A DNA stretch of 64,000 nt from Talinum fruticosum (lineage: Eukaryota > Streptophyta > Magnoliopsida > Caryophyllales > Talinaceae): assembly GCA_021018815.1 (NCBI GenBank), contig JAITYX010000150.1:62001-126000 (forward strand), given 5' to 3'. Each line of letters begins with the position of its first letter. Positions within the stretch are counted from its first letter, which is position 1. Both the position numbers and the translations under genes were made by a program. This document shows positions 1 through 11,616 of this stretch, piece by piece. Below the pieces are notes generated by a model, which saw only the letters and a program-made list of their open reading frames with translations, did not search any database and was not told the origin of the DNA.

Positions 1-2130
1 AAATGGGAGGGAGGGAAAAATTAGGGGAGGGATTTAGGGGTTCAAAAAAGAAAAATTAATTTTTTTATCTTTTAGTGGATCATCTAATAATTTTTACCCA
101 AACTAAGTACACCTACATATTGGATGTTCTAATGTATATAAAATACTAGTTTTTTTTTTTTTTCCAAAGATTCAAAAAAAGAGTTGTTATAATATTATTA
201 CACCTAATCAATATACAAGTTGGTTTAAGAGGTTTGGTACTAATTTTCCTTAAGTAAGGTCTCATATATGAGTCTTATAAATTGATAAAATATGTATTAG
301 GAGAGCTCATCCTTTTATATGGATCATTAATTGCTTGACTCCAATGAAAATAAAGGGCCAAGACAACCAGAGGGAGGGGTAGGGATCGAGATGAGTGCCA
401 ATTTTGTATGCTAGAAACATCTAACAGAAAATATATAACAAACTATAAGAATTTGCAAGCATCAAATTTATATTTGCCATTATCTTACTATTTTTGCCAA
501 TGTAAGAAACTATGTATATATATTCTTTTAAATATGTAATTCTTGAAAATATCTATTTGCCAACATATATTAATCCAAACAATGAAGTTTACAAAATGAT
601 GTTATTATTAAAAGTTAAAACTTAAAAAGACATTCACCCTATATCTCAAAAAGACGCTTACGGATGTTAAAGTTATGCATATCTAAAGTTTTTGAAAGTT
701 GTTACCGAGATATATAGATTCAGATTTTATATAAATTAATCTTTTTGCCCTTATTCGTGCCAAAAAAAAAAAAAGACTATAGTTAAAGAGTTCAAGATTA
801 GATAACGAAACAAATAGTATCAAAGACAATATATGCCATCAAAATAGAAATACATAGTTATGTATCCCTTGGGTATGTTGGCTCATTAGATTTCTCTTGA
901 GCTACGGCTTTTTGGATCATTTGGCTTTTATTTTTCTTTTAAATAACTGCCACAGCTAAAAATTGATGCATCTGACACGGTGAACTCTATATATTCGATA
1001 TATGTTATTATTATAAGAACGAAGTAAGAATCAACTAAAATCCATTAGTTAGGCATGATTGAAAATTATAATGATGTTAAAACTTATCATTTGTGTAAAA
1101 TGATCTTTTTATACATAATTTTTCACAATTATAAAACTATATGTATGATACGTCGTCACGAGATAGGATCGATCTAATTAAAGTATCATTTTATTCTTGT
1201 TGGCGTAACTGACAACAAAAATTTTATAGTTCTTAATTAAATATAATTATTGATAACTTGATAATTTAAAGTCATATATCATATATTTATTTTTTATTGG
1301 TGTCTTACTACAAGACATGTATATCACCCGTTTTATAAATAGTGAGTGGTGTTGCAGTTTTTTCCTGAACCTCCCAATAGCAGTTCTCTCAGTGACAAAA
1401 GCTGACGAAACATCGAGGGTTCTATTGGTTTCAATAGAGACGATGTATTTACCTTTTGTAATAGTTGTCTTTCATGCGACTGAGTTCATTCCAAGCGATT
1501 CAAGTATAAGAATCGAAGAGAGAAAGGGGCTGTAAGAAGAGAATAGAAAATGATGTTATGTAATGTTTTGTGGCTATTTGATTACACGAACTAGGTCTAC
1601 AGACTCCCCCAACTCCAGCCATGGAGAGACAATGTGTAGGTGGAGGGAGAGAGGTGCATAATTTAAAAAATTTGAAGTTAAAGGACATATTATAGAAAAT
1701 TGAAAAAATTAAAAATAACAAAGTTTATATGCTATGTGGACTCGAATTCATGGATCCGGTAGTAACTTTTTTAGGCGGCATGTGCTTAGAGGCGGATCAA
1801 CATGTAGTTTTCTTTATTTGTCCGTTTGTGAAGTCCCAGGCCTACAGTTGAATTTGCAATCAATGAATGAAAAAAGAACACTGAGTAGGAATAACTAAAG
1901 TAGAAAATCGCCCAGGGGGAAGGAGAGAGCAAACTGGCAATTATAACCATGCTAAAAATTCTATATAGGAACAACAGAGCTTACATTCTTGGTCCCTCCT
2001 TTATTTCTTACCAGCAACAACAGCAGAAATATTATTCTTGGATACCATGCATGGCGATATTATTATAAACCATGCATGCATATACAACCAAGTACGTAAC
2101 CATAATACACCATTTTTAACTGGAAGGACC
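1..2130. other. AT-rich intergenic DNA
   Basis: I find no supported gene, structural RNA or transposon boundary here. The short open frames present have no recognisable domain and no exon signals. Confidence 0.6.
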
Positions 2131-2142
2131 ATAATTGGCTCG

Positions 2143-2910
2143 TTAATCATTTCCCTCACAAATGAACTTCCAACCGGCTGCCCAACTGAAATTACAATGG
2201 AGATAATCGCAACACGGGTAAGCTGGACCACATTGTTCGGCCACCCACACGCATCCTAACTGTGGTTGATTACGATCTTCCCATGGCAACGCTGCAGAAG
2301 TCACTTTCAGTATCACATCACCTCCCACTGGCATCCTTGCCATTGTTGGGACTGAGATAAATTTCACACGAGCATAAGAACGAGTAAGAAAACAAATAAA
2401 TGGATAGATAAAATGCTAAGATTAATCATTTATGTCGTAAATTTAATTTCAATTTCAACTGTTGGATTAAACCGTTGAAGTTGCTTCTCTGCAAAAAGAA
2501 TAATTGTAGGGTTTTTCGCTCTATTTATAGGATAAAACAACTTGCATATCCTATGTATTATATAAAACCCACAAACGGCGCTTATGGGTGTTGTAACTGT
2601 TGGCATAAAGGAGGTTAACATCATTCTTATATTTTTCATTGTAAGGGAAGTTTTAAAATTAATTATCTTAGAATCTGTCATTTAATATATACCCTTGTGC
2701 GCATATTTTTGAAGCATACACTGTATATAATGCTGATAGCTTACACTTGAGTGTGAATTATACATTTTGTAAGCCATGAAGAAAGCAATAAGAAAAAAAA
2801 AAAAAAAGGAATGATTGAAGAAATGAGGCTATTTGGAGGTGAGTACCTGATATAAGAAGCACTAGAAGTCCAACAAGGGCAAGTTCACAGTAAGCTGAAC
2901 CCTTTGCTAT
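2143..2910 (-). CDS. Secreted knottin-like cysteine-rich peptide, gene A (start codon reads ATA)
   Basis: This two-exon minus-strand gene is read as exon 1 at 2910-2847, intron 2846-2352 (donor GTACTC, acceptor TCTCAG) and exon 2 at 2351-2143 with stop TAA, about 90 residues. Exon 1 gives a short polar start and a hydrophobic signal core (LALVGLLVLLISG). Exon 2 opens with PTMA, follows with a propeptide of about 30 residues, and ends in a cysteine module spaced C-x6-C-x5-CC-x4-C-x11-C. That order fits an inhibitor cystine knot. Plant knottins include defence peptides and alpha-amylase or protease inhibitors, so a secreted defence or inhibitor role is inferred only. The paralogue at 55812 shares the signal core, the phase-1 intron site, the PT(M/L)A start of exon 2, and the CGP-CC-C-W-G-IC pattern. 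The codon aligned with the paralogue's ATG is ATA, and I see no in-frame ATG upstream, so the gene may be dead, non-AUG-initiated or mis-sequenced. Confidence 0.68.
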
Positions 2911-2974
2911 AATACCTAATAATAATAAATGTAATTTCTGTGTTTCTGGGTGTTGAAATTCAAGTTATGGGTTC

Positions 2975-2983
2975 CTATTTATA
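2975..2983 (-). promoter_or_regulatory. TATA box of knottin gene A
   Basis: TATAAATAG on the minus strand lies 65 bases upstream of the presumed initiation codon. The paralogous gene has a TATAAATA 86 bases before its ATG, which supports both being core promoters. Confidence 0.6.
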
Positions 2984-2989
2984 CTGCTA

Positions 2990-4629
2990 ATTAGCTCACT
3001 ATGCTCTCTTGCCCATTGAACTCTATCTATGGGCCCTCCATGAGTGCTACTTGCCACAAGGGATGTGCAAATGTTCAACTTGACTTGAACTTTTTCTTTC
3101 AAGGCTACCTTCTATTGTGAGACAAGCATAATAACGAATTCAAAATCAACTGAAATAAAAAATGACCTACTATAAATAAAAATCTTATTGACCTCGAATA
3201 TGACTTGATCCAATTTATATTTAAAAGAAATGGACCACTATAAGGTACAGGTGCGGTTAAAGAAATAATTAAAAAGGAATATGGCCCCAAAACTTGCCTT
3301 GTATTCTATAGAAATCTAGAAGACATTACAAAAGTTTAAAAAGCATATGTATCTATAAGAATATTTAAGAATGCACAGAAAATATGCAAGATTCGGCAAG
3401 AAAATGATATTGAATGAACTTGTCCTAGACGGGTTAATTTTTTATAAGTAGTTTGCCGTACGAAAAGATACAGCAATGGAAGGATAAAAATCCTGTTTAA
3501 TAAAAAAATAATTTAAATGGGTCACTTTATCGAACTTATGTGCATGAGTGATTCATTTGGGGCATGGTCAGTTTTTTATTGAGTCCAGTCTTTTCGGGTT
3601 GCATTTTACCATTGGTTTATCCCATAAGATCCTTTTCGACATTGCTAAGGAAGAAAACAACATTTTTAAAATTCCTAAATATCATTGTATATCCACTATA
3701 TAATTTGAAGCATAGTATAAAATGCACATATCCTTTTCAACTTGTTATGATTTAATTTGAAGCACAGTATAAAATTTAGCCAGATACATGCATATATCTT
3801 GAGAAAGAAGGACACATAATTTTACATGAAAAACGGTTCCACATTGAAGGGGAAAATCACGATTGAGCAACAATTTATAACACTACGCTTCTCCCTCTTT
3901 TCTAACTAGTATGTTTGAGTTACCCCTGCCCTCACCAATCTATCTTTCCCATCCATACACTTTCCTCCTACGTGGGGTTTGGGGTGCCTGAATACTTCCC
4001 ACAAATATTGGTTTCACACCATCACTCAAGACCCCTTAGTGGGTTAAGAGGATCCCCTCCTCCACATTGCATAAAGAGGAAACGATTCTCAAAGTTAAAT
4101 TAATTTTATTTACCCTCAACATATTGGTAGATATTTTTTATATTTTCATCTTTTAGGAGTATTATTTAATATACCTAATTTTTTTAGTTGTTTTTATATA
4201 ATCCTTAATTATGAAGAGTAAAAAAATCATTAATGAGCAAAAATATCTTTGCTTTCAATTTCGAATTTGTTTTGATAATGTAAGAAAAGTGTTGATCTAA
4301 GGGTATGTTGGTTTAAATGTTTATGACAATGTTTATAACCACTAATCATAATATTGGTAATGGTTGATAATTTTTAATTATAATTGTTGATAATATTGAT
4401 ACAATACCTGGTAAATGATAATAGTTACTAATTACTATCCATTACTGTTGATAACTACGAATTTATAATTGTAAGTGCTAACTACTATTTATAAATATTG
4501 AAATAAACATGCTCTGATTCGACTATCAATTACTTCTAAAACTTCAATGATGACGTTGAAAGCATCACATATGCTTATCTTCTCCATGCTTGCTTGCAAT
4601 CACTCAGAGAGTATGAACACACTGTTCAA
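2990..4629. other. Intergenic DNA with a possible degenerate MITE
   Basis: No gene is supported. At about 4303-4517 an AT-rich block begins GGGTATGTTGG and ends AACATGCTC, next to TAA and TGA respectively. This resembles a decayed Tourist-type MITE, but the ends are too weak for a firm call. Confidence 0.4.
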
Positions 4630-4827
4630 TATTTTAGGGGATTATTAACATCCGTATCCCTTGTATTATACGGTAATAATTTTTCTACCCATATTCCATG
4701 AAAAATAATTTTTAACCCTCCTAACTTTACTGACATATTACAATTATAGTTAAACTTGGGATTTAAAGTTGACCGAAATAGTTAAAAGATAAAAATATCC
4801 TTACATTATCATGACCTTCCTTCCCCG

Positions 4828-5398
4828 CTAACTTGACACCCTCACTATCTCCGAATCTCGCTCCTTCGCTCTCTCTCCCCCTCTCCCTCTCCCTCTCCCA
4901 GCAAAAAATCGACTATGCCCAACAAGAATCTGGCAATGAACATTCAATTGGACACTAAACCTATCTCTAGAACTCAAAGTCAGCTTGATATCACCGGAAC
5001 TCGGGATCATTAAACTGGTTCCCAAGGCTCCGATTTCCCAAAATCTCGGCCATCCTCTGTTGCATGAACCCCTACTTATCTACCATTAGAGAAGAAAAAG
5101 TAGGCAGAGGAGATTTGGCGAGAGGAGGAAGGAACAACGTCATTTGGAGGGGTGGAAGTGGAACCGGGAGGCAATCACGTTCACTAGCCATCATCTCGAA
5201 AAGGGTAGGGTTGGGTCGGGCTCGAGAAGGAGGAGGAGACATCAGGTTGAGGAGCCCAGTGGTGAGGTTGGAGTTGAACTTGTTGAAGGTCAAGGGGTAT
5301 TGATTAATGACGGAGGGAACTTTTCCTCCTCCTCTCTGTCTCTCTCTCTCTATCTCAATTGTCTCTGTTTTTGCAATTGCTTGAATAGAATTATTCAT
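4828..5398 (-). pseudogene. Captured BTB/POZ-domain protein fragment inside the MULE
   Basis: Read on the minus strand, the fragment contains a run typical of a plant BTB/POZ start: NQFNDPEF, then GDIKLTLSSRDRF, then VHCQILVGHSRFFA, at about 5050-4895. Upstream, around 5290-5080, is a weaker N-terminal stretch ([14 protein letters not shown] and LMVDK, then a stop, then GFMQQRMAEILGNRS). The two parts are separated by an in-frame stop and frame changes, so no complete protein is encoded. The match is to the At1g63850-like group of BTB proteins as I remember it, and the identification rests on motif recognition. Location between MULE inverted repeats indicates gene-fragment capture. Confidence 0.55.
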
Positions 5399-5530
5399 TG
5401 GAATTGCTCTATCGCTCTATCGCTTTCTCTCTCCCTCTCTCCTTTCTCCCTCCTCTTTTCGCCTACATCCCTATCTCTCTCTTTCCCTCCGAATTTCTCA
5501 TTTCTTACCTCTTTCTCTCTCTCTCTCGTT
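5321..5530 (+). repeat. CT-rich low-complexity tract
   Basis: Runs of CT/TCTC and CCCTCT dominate 5321-5530 inside the MULE. They resemble a plant 5' untranslated leader carried along with the captured fragment. The long plus-strand open frame across it is compositional. Confidence 0.6.
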
Positions 5531-6113
5531 CTTCATATCCCAACAATGACTACCGTTATCTTCTTTGTGGATGAACACCGGCTCACAATCTCGATAGTAT
5601 GTCCATTCTAGATGAGTTACTTCCTCTCTAAATTCCGAGCTTTTTTAATTTTTATTTTATTTAAGTATCGAATCGTTGATTTTACTATCGTTGGTTTCTG
5701 CGTTGATGGTGGTAGATCAGGGTTTGTTTTCACGAAATGAATTTGTCAATTAGGTTTACCAATATGATCATTAACACAATTCTAATTGGGGTTCATTCTT
5801 GGGTTTGATTGGATCAACGGTGGAAACGAGAAGAGGAGAGAGAGAGAGATGGGTGTGCGGAGAAGAGAGAGAACATAGGGAATTCATTCAGCAAAAGGAC
5901 ATGAAAATGGAGAGCATTGATTAATGGTAGATAGAGGGAGTGATAATGTGAGGGTATTTTCGTCTTTTAACTATTCCAGTCAAATTTAAATCGCAAATTT
6001 AACTACAATTGTAATATGCCAAGATACAATCAGGGGTTAAAATTATTTCCCATAGGACATAATTAGAAAAATAATTACCGCATAATACGGAGGGTACAAA
6101 TGTTAATAATCCG

Positions 6114-7611
6114 TATTTTAGGATTTCGAAATACTACTATAATAAGCACAATGATCATATGGAGTGAATGAAATGGCTGGCTACATTTAAGCCACGAAAG
6201 TAAACACTTGGAACCTATAGTGTCTTAAAAACATATGGATATCCATCCATACATTCAATACAATCATACCTTTCGCCTCAATCTAACGCTAACATCTTGA
6301 TCTTTATCCAATTAGCCAGGCAAGTAAACATAATATTTTCTTGGTTTCAAAAAAAAATTATCCTATTTATATCTTGAGTCATAATTTACTTGTCCGGTTT
6401 TACAATACATATTATTTTAATTAAATTTTTTTATTTTACAATAGCTGTCACTTAGTAATCCCAACGATATATTAATAACTACTTTATCAATTTTGTCTTT
6501 ATTAATTACTTTTTTCTGTTCTCTTTTAATTATCTTTTTTCATTTCAAAATGAAATATTTGGAGCAATTTAATCTTTTAACATAAATTTTATCATAAATT
6601 TTATAATTTTTTGACATTATCCGACAATTTAAAAACGACAAATATTGTGAAATAGAGGTAGTAAACTTTAGCTATCGACCCTTAGAATTATGTTATAAAA
6701 ATTATGAAAAAATTATATTATTAGGAGAGTATTTTTAAAATAAATCTATACATGATTTTGGGGTATATAGTAATAGAAACGTCAATTGTGGGGGTGCTGT
6801 AGGTGGAACACGTATAATATGCTCCAACAACGTCATATTGTAACTTCTTTCATTAATCAAGTAAAAGAAACATCGATGTCATATTTTATGATCGTCATAA
6901 TTGATAAGAAACATGGCACTTGTAAGGGCAATACAACGGCGAAACAAACAACCCTACTTTCGTACTAATTCTACCTACTTAATTAATTTTTCTTATATTA
7001 ATTTCTCTCCAATTTGAATTTATACTTATGTGGTGTTCAACTCTTACAACCTTTTCTTTTCTTGATGGTAACTCTTACAACCTTATGCTGTTATTTATTG
7101 GATATGATATTTCTTTTTGGGTGTCTTTGATTGAGGGTAAAATAGTTTTTCCCGAGAATTATTTTCAACTCATATTATTCATTATTTGGTAGGAGTGAAA
7201 TTATATCTGGTAAAAATTAACTCGGTCCAAAAACTCAACTCGAATTTGCCTAAAATTTTAGATTTTGAACATGATTTTCTCGACCTCAACCCCAAAAACC
7301 CGCAAATTAGTGCATCAAACCCGACACGAACCCCTTTGACCCGTTGAGTCAATGCAATAAAAACAATAATTTAGCTTTATGGCTTGTTGATTGAATGTTT
7401 TATGTCCATTATATGATTTTCTTTTCACTTTATCATACTTTTAGTAATGATTATTTATTATATCATATTGTTTGGAGAGATGTTGCATAACTATCGTAAT
7501 AATTTACAAACAAACATTAATACTACTATTTCTTTTCTCAACTTATTTGTCATAAAAAACTATATATAAAAACTACATATAGTAAAATTTTATTAAAATA
7601 TTTCTATAGGT
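6114..7611. other. AT-rich intergenic DNA
   Basis: Apart from the MULE target duplication at the left edge, I see no gene, element boundary or structured repeat here. Confidence 0.55.
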
Positions 7612-7615
7612 CAAA

Positions 7616-8423
7616 ATGTGCCTGGTCGCATCAGAACAAGGGAATAACCTGCAATTTGTGTCGACCATTGATGTCAATAGGTCAAAATGTGCGAAGGATG
7701 ACAAGGATGATATTGCAGGTGAAATAGCATATTGGAGCACAATTGTTCTATGTTGTGTGCTAGGGCCAAATCCACCATATGGGGTAATAGATGGCTATGT
7801 CTGTAGGATCTGGAAGTCCTATTCGATAGACAAGATTGCTTTGGCAAAGAGATGGCTATTCATAGTAAGATTCACATCACTACAAGACAAGGAGGCTGCG
7901 TTGATTAAGGTTATGTACTTTTTTTTTGGACAAGAAACCATTTATTGTCAAACCTTGGAATGTTGAGCTTATAATTGATGTGAATGCTATTACATCATTG
8001 CCTATATGGGTACAATTCCCGGAATTGGATATCAAATATTGGGGAATTGATAGTTTAAGCAAGATTAGTAGTTTAGTTGGCATTCCTATCAAAACTGATA
8101 GGCCAAAGATGGAAAAAACTATGCTGCAGTACGCTAGAGTGCTTATTGAGATGCAATTAAATGAACATCTGCCTGAGAGTGTCAGCTATGTTAATGAGAA
8201 TGATGTGCTAGTTAAGCAGGAAGTGCACTATGAATGGAAGCCTATCAAAGGTACCCATTACTCTCTATTCGGTCATGAGACTCAGGAGTGTAGGAAAAAG
8301 CAAGATGCTAGGATGGAATGGAGGAAAGTAACCAATAAGTTAGATCAAGGGCAGGAACTTGTGGGGCAAAAGGATGACGAGGGTTTTAGTGGACTTACGA
8401 GGGTGGTAAGGGACGTGGTCTAG
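7616..8423 (+). pseudogene. LINE ORF1 (DUF4283-type nucleic-acid-binding protein), broken
   Basis: The first frame (to about 7966) includes the motif RWLFIVRFTS typical of the DUF4283 fold. A frameshift near the run of T residues at 7919 leads into the second frame, with KPWNVELIIDVNAITSLPIWVQFP, a signature of LINE ORF1. Near 8240-8300 the pattern YEWKPIKGTHYSLFGHETQEC is a degenerate CCHC knuckle that has lost its first cysteines. Known ORF1 proteins of this type bind the LINE RNA. The product here cannot be made as one chain. Confidence 0.7.
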
Positions 8424-8525
8424 AACAGGAGTCCACAACCAGCTCTTAACAATAATTTTGAATCACTCATTGAAGAGGAAGTAGTGGAAATGGTCACAAA
8501 GCATGCAATTAGGGAGAAACCCCAG

Positions 8526-9564
8526 ATGATGAATGTCGTGTGTTGGAACATTAGAGGGTTAAATATCCCCAATAAACAAGGTGATGTACAACATTGCCTG
8601 AAAAAACAAAAAACAGGCCTTGTTAGTTTGCTTGAAACAAAGCTGGAAAAAGCATGTGAAGATAGTGCTGTGCAGAAAATTTGCCATGGGAGAATCCTGC
8701 TTGCATGGGACCCCAGACAATATGAGGTGCAAATAGAGCATACTGATAAGCAACTGATCCACTACAAAGTAATTCAAATCGCCACCAAAAAAGGTTTCTG
8801 TTGGACTGTTGTCTATGGATATAATAAATGGCAACAAATAATACCACTATGGACAAAGATCAAGGAAATAGCAAAGCAGGTAAATGAAGCTTGGTGTGTT
8901 AGTGGGGATTTTAATACTGTTCTTAGGACGTGTTCGGTAAAATTAGCTGTTTTAATAGTGGTTAGCTGTTTTAATAGCTGCTAGCTGTTTTAGTAGCGAT
9001 TAGCTGTTAATGACCAATGGTTAGTGGTTAGATGTTCAACTAGTGATTTGAGATAAGTATGTTCGGTAATAGTAGTTGTTTAAGTAGCAGATTTATATAA
9101 AATGACTTAAAAGGACATAATTGATAAAAATTTTTAGAAAATAAAAAGGAGAATTTTGGAAATTATATGCAAACACTAGGTACTCGTTTTTAAAAACGTT
9201 ACTTTGAGTAGTGTTTCAAAAACACTACCTAAAACTCTGATCACTATGTCAAACACTACTTTGCCAAACGCTTACATTTTTAGATAAGTAGTGTTTTACA
9301 TCCTTCAAAACACTAATCACTGCCTCAAAATCTACTACCGAACACACTCTTAATGTGGATGTCAGAATTGGAGAGACTAGGGTGACTGAAGAGGACATTA
9401 CAGACTTTGATTGTATTGCACATTGTGAGTTGCATGCCTTGCAGTGGTTTGGTGCGAGATACACTTGGATCAATAAGCACATATGCTCAAGAATTGACTG
9501 GATATTTGTAAACTCACACTGGTTCAATGCTTTTGATTTTGTACAAGCAGAATATATGATGTAG
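8526..9564 (+). pseudogene. LINE ORF2, APE-type endonuclease part, interrupted
   Basis: The chain starts MMNVVCWNIRGLNIPNKQG, the standard opening of the LINE endonuclease (catalytic Asn in WNIRG). LLETKLE follows (metal-binding Glu) and then VSGDFNTVL (catalytic GDFN). The frame is broken at 8926 by a MITE and resumes at about 9352 with DVRIG, WFGARYTWIN and SRIDWIFVN, the last holding the expected Asp. A TAG at 9562 ends the frame before the polymerase. Confidence 0.78.
8926..9349. mobile_element. Tourist-like MITE (PIF/Harbinger-type) inside the LINE
   Basis: The element starts GGACGTGTTCGGTA and ends TACCGAACACACTC, which are inverted repeats with a shared GTGTTCGGTA core. It is flanked by TTA at 8923-8925 and 9350-9352, the usual 3-bp PIF/Harbinger target duplication. 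Removing the element plus one TTA rejoins the LINE frame as NTVLNVDVRIG, confirming both boundaries. It has no coding capacity. Confidence 0.88.
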
Positions 9565-9699
9565 GGGCTGTCTAATCACATTCCTACTATGCTCTCGTTC
9601 CCAGCTTGCCCAGGAAGTGCACATCCTTTTAGATATTGTGATATATGGAGCAAAGACCCCAAATTCAAAAATATTGTGCAAACTGTCATTAGGAAAACA

Positions 9700-11560
9700 A
9701 CCAGGAGGTCAAAAAAATGGAGGAGATTAGAGCAATTCTTGCACAGCTAAAGCGACCATTAAAGAGGCTAAATAGAGAAAAGTTCTCAGACATTCATCTT
9801 CAAGTGGATGTTGCAAGAGTCCAACTAGAGGCACTACAGGTGGAGATGCAAAACAACCCTCAAAATACAAAATTGCAGGAGAAGGAGGGGGCTATGAGAA
9901 AAAATCAAATTGAAACCTTGATTTCAGCCCATGCATTAAAGAAATAACAAAGCAAAATGGAGTGGACACAATATGGAGATCAGTGTACTAAAATGTTCTT
10001 TGCAACCGTCAAGAAAAGGAAAATGGCCAACTATGTATACTTTATCTAAGGTTCAGAGGGAAAGAAAGTTAAAGGTTTTGATGAGGTGGCAGAAACAATG
10101 TAGAGTATTATCAAAACCAATTGGGGGAAACACAGACAAGGAGGGACAGAGCTGATCCTGTAGTGTTCCAGGTTGGTATGTATCTACCCTTAGAACAATA
10201 AGTGGATTTATGCATGCCTTTCACTGAAGATGACATAAAGAAGATGATTTTTAGCATCCCCACTGAAAAATCCCCCAGCCCTGATGGGTTTAGTAGTGGA
10301 TTTTTAAAAGTTGCTGGCCTGAAATAAGAAGGAAAATTTGTGAAGCAGTGCATAAATCGTTACTCATGGAAAAATGCATAGAGGGTGGAATACCACTAAT
10401 TTGACCATACTTCCTAAAGTGTCCTGCCCCCAAAACGTTGTCGATTTCAGACCAATATCTTGTTGTAATGTCATCTACAAATGTATATCAAAACTACTGT
10501 GCAAGAGGATAAATAAGTTACTGCCAAGTGTAATACATCCTAGTCAAGGTGCGTTTGTAAAGAATAGAGAGCTGCTGTTGAATGTTCTACTATGCTAAGA
10601 AATACTGAGAGGATACTCTAGAAATAATATATCTCCAAGATGCCTATTTAAAATAGACATGAGAAAGGCATATGTTTCTATACATTGGGATTTTGTTAAG
10701 GAGGTGTTGAAGAGGCTTAATTTCGCAAGGAATTTGTCCAATGGGTCATGGCTTGTGTTAAGACTTCGTCCTTCACTGTTTTATTTAATGGTAGTACACA
10801 TGGCTTATTTGATGGTGGCAGGGATCTCAGGCAGGGGGACTCTCTTTCCCTTTTACTCTTTATCCTCTCAATGGAATACCTTTCAAGGCAACTAGTGTTA
10901 GCAGGGCAAAACAAGGATTTTAGATTTGTGCAAAGCTCAGGATAAATCACCTAATGTTTGCGGATGATCTGATGATCATTTGTGCAGCAAAAAGAAATCA
11001 GTTGACATCATTATGCAGACTTTGAGACAATTTGCTAAAAGATATGGATTAAAATACAATCATCATAAATCAATGATGATAATGGGAGGGGTCAGTGCTT
11101 ATTTGAAGCAGCAACTCATATAGAGTACAGAATTCACAGAGGATGCTTTGCCTGTTAGATACTTGGGTGTACCAATTATAACTGGGAGATTGATCAAGTC
11201 TGATTGCACATTGCTTGTAGACAAAATCACTGCAAAGTTGCAGGTCTGGAAAGCAAGGAAACTTTCAAACACCGGGAGAATAACACTTATAAGTGCTGTC
11301 CTATTGGGTCTGTTTACCTTTTGGGCATCTATATTTGTCTGCCACGAGAAGTAATTAACATGGTGGATAAAAAGTGCAGGAATTTTCTATGGAGCGGAGA
11401 TGGTGAGTTTGAAAAGATTCCACATGTATCATGGAATAAGACATGCAGGCCCAAAACATATGATCAAAAAACCTCAAGTGTTGGAATGAAGCTTATGCTG
11501 CAAAAATTGTATGGGCTGTGGCCAAGAAAAAGATATTTTGAGGGTGAAATGGTTTAATGA
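9700..11560 (+). pseudogene. LINE ORF2, reverse transcriptase and C-terminal part, broken
   Basis: Successive frames show the coiled linker (9717-9947), SPSPDGFSSGF at about 10273 (RT motif region KAPGPDGF, altered), DFRPISCCNVIYKCISKLL at about 10441, PSQGAFVKNR, FKIDMRKAYVSIHWDFV at 10645-10695, and the catalytic FADD at 10957-10968. PVRYLGVPIITG lies at about 11150. The tail at 11440-11610 resembles the zf-RVT region. Stops and frameshifts separate most blocks, so no enzyme is produced. Confidence 0.82.
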
Positions 11561-11616
11561 ACAATATTTACATAACAAGGACTGGTGGTCCTATACCCCC
11601 ACAGGAGATATGTGTT

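Larger units (their letters stand above)
4639..6113. mobile_element. Mutator-like (Pack-MULE-type) element with 170-bp terminal inverted repeats
   Basis: The left end (4639-4812) and the reverse complement of the right end (5940-6113) align over about 170 bases, both opening GGATTATTAACA. A perfect 9-bp direct repeat, TATTTTAGG, flanks the element at 4630-4638 and 6114-6122. A 9-bp duplication with long inverted repeats is the hallmark of Mutator-like elements. No transposase is present; the interior carries CT-rich DNA and a host-gene fragment on the minus strand. Confidence 0.85.
7612..11616 (+). mobile_element. Decayed L1-type LINE, split by a MITE
   Basis: The domain order is that of a plant L1-type LINE: a DUF4283-type ORF1, an APE endonuclease, a reverse transcriptase and a C-terminal zf-RVT-like tail. 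Frames change repeatedly and carry stops, so it is inactive. The 5' limit is uncertain. The 3' end is lost where LTR-like sequence begins near 11617, just after the tail motif KDWWSYTPTGDMC. No poly(A) tail or target duplication is visible. A Tourist-like MITE sits at 8926-9349 in the endonuclease region. Confidence 0.85.

Noticed and set aside
5144..5611. 155-residue plus-strand open frame rich in Ser and Leu
   Set aside because: It runs through the CT-rich tract and is antisense to the BTB fragment; the composition explains it.
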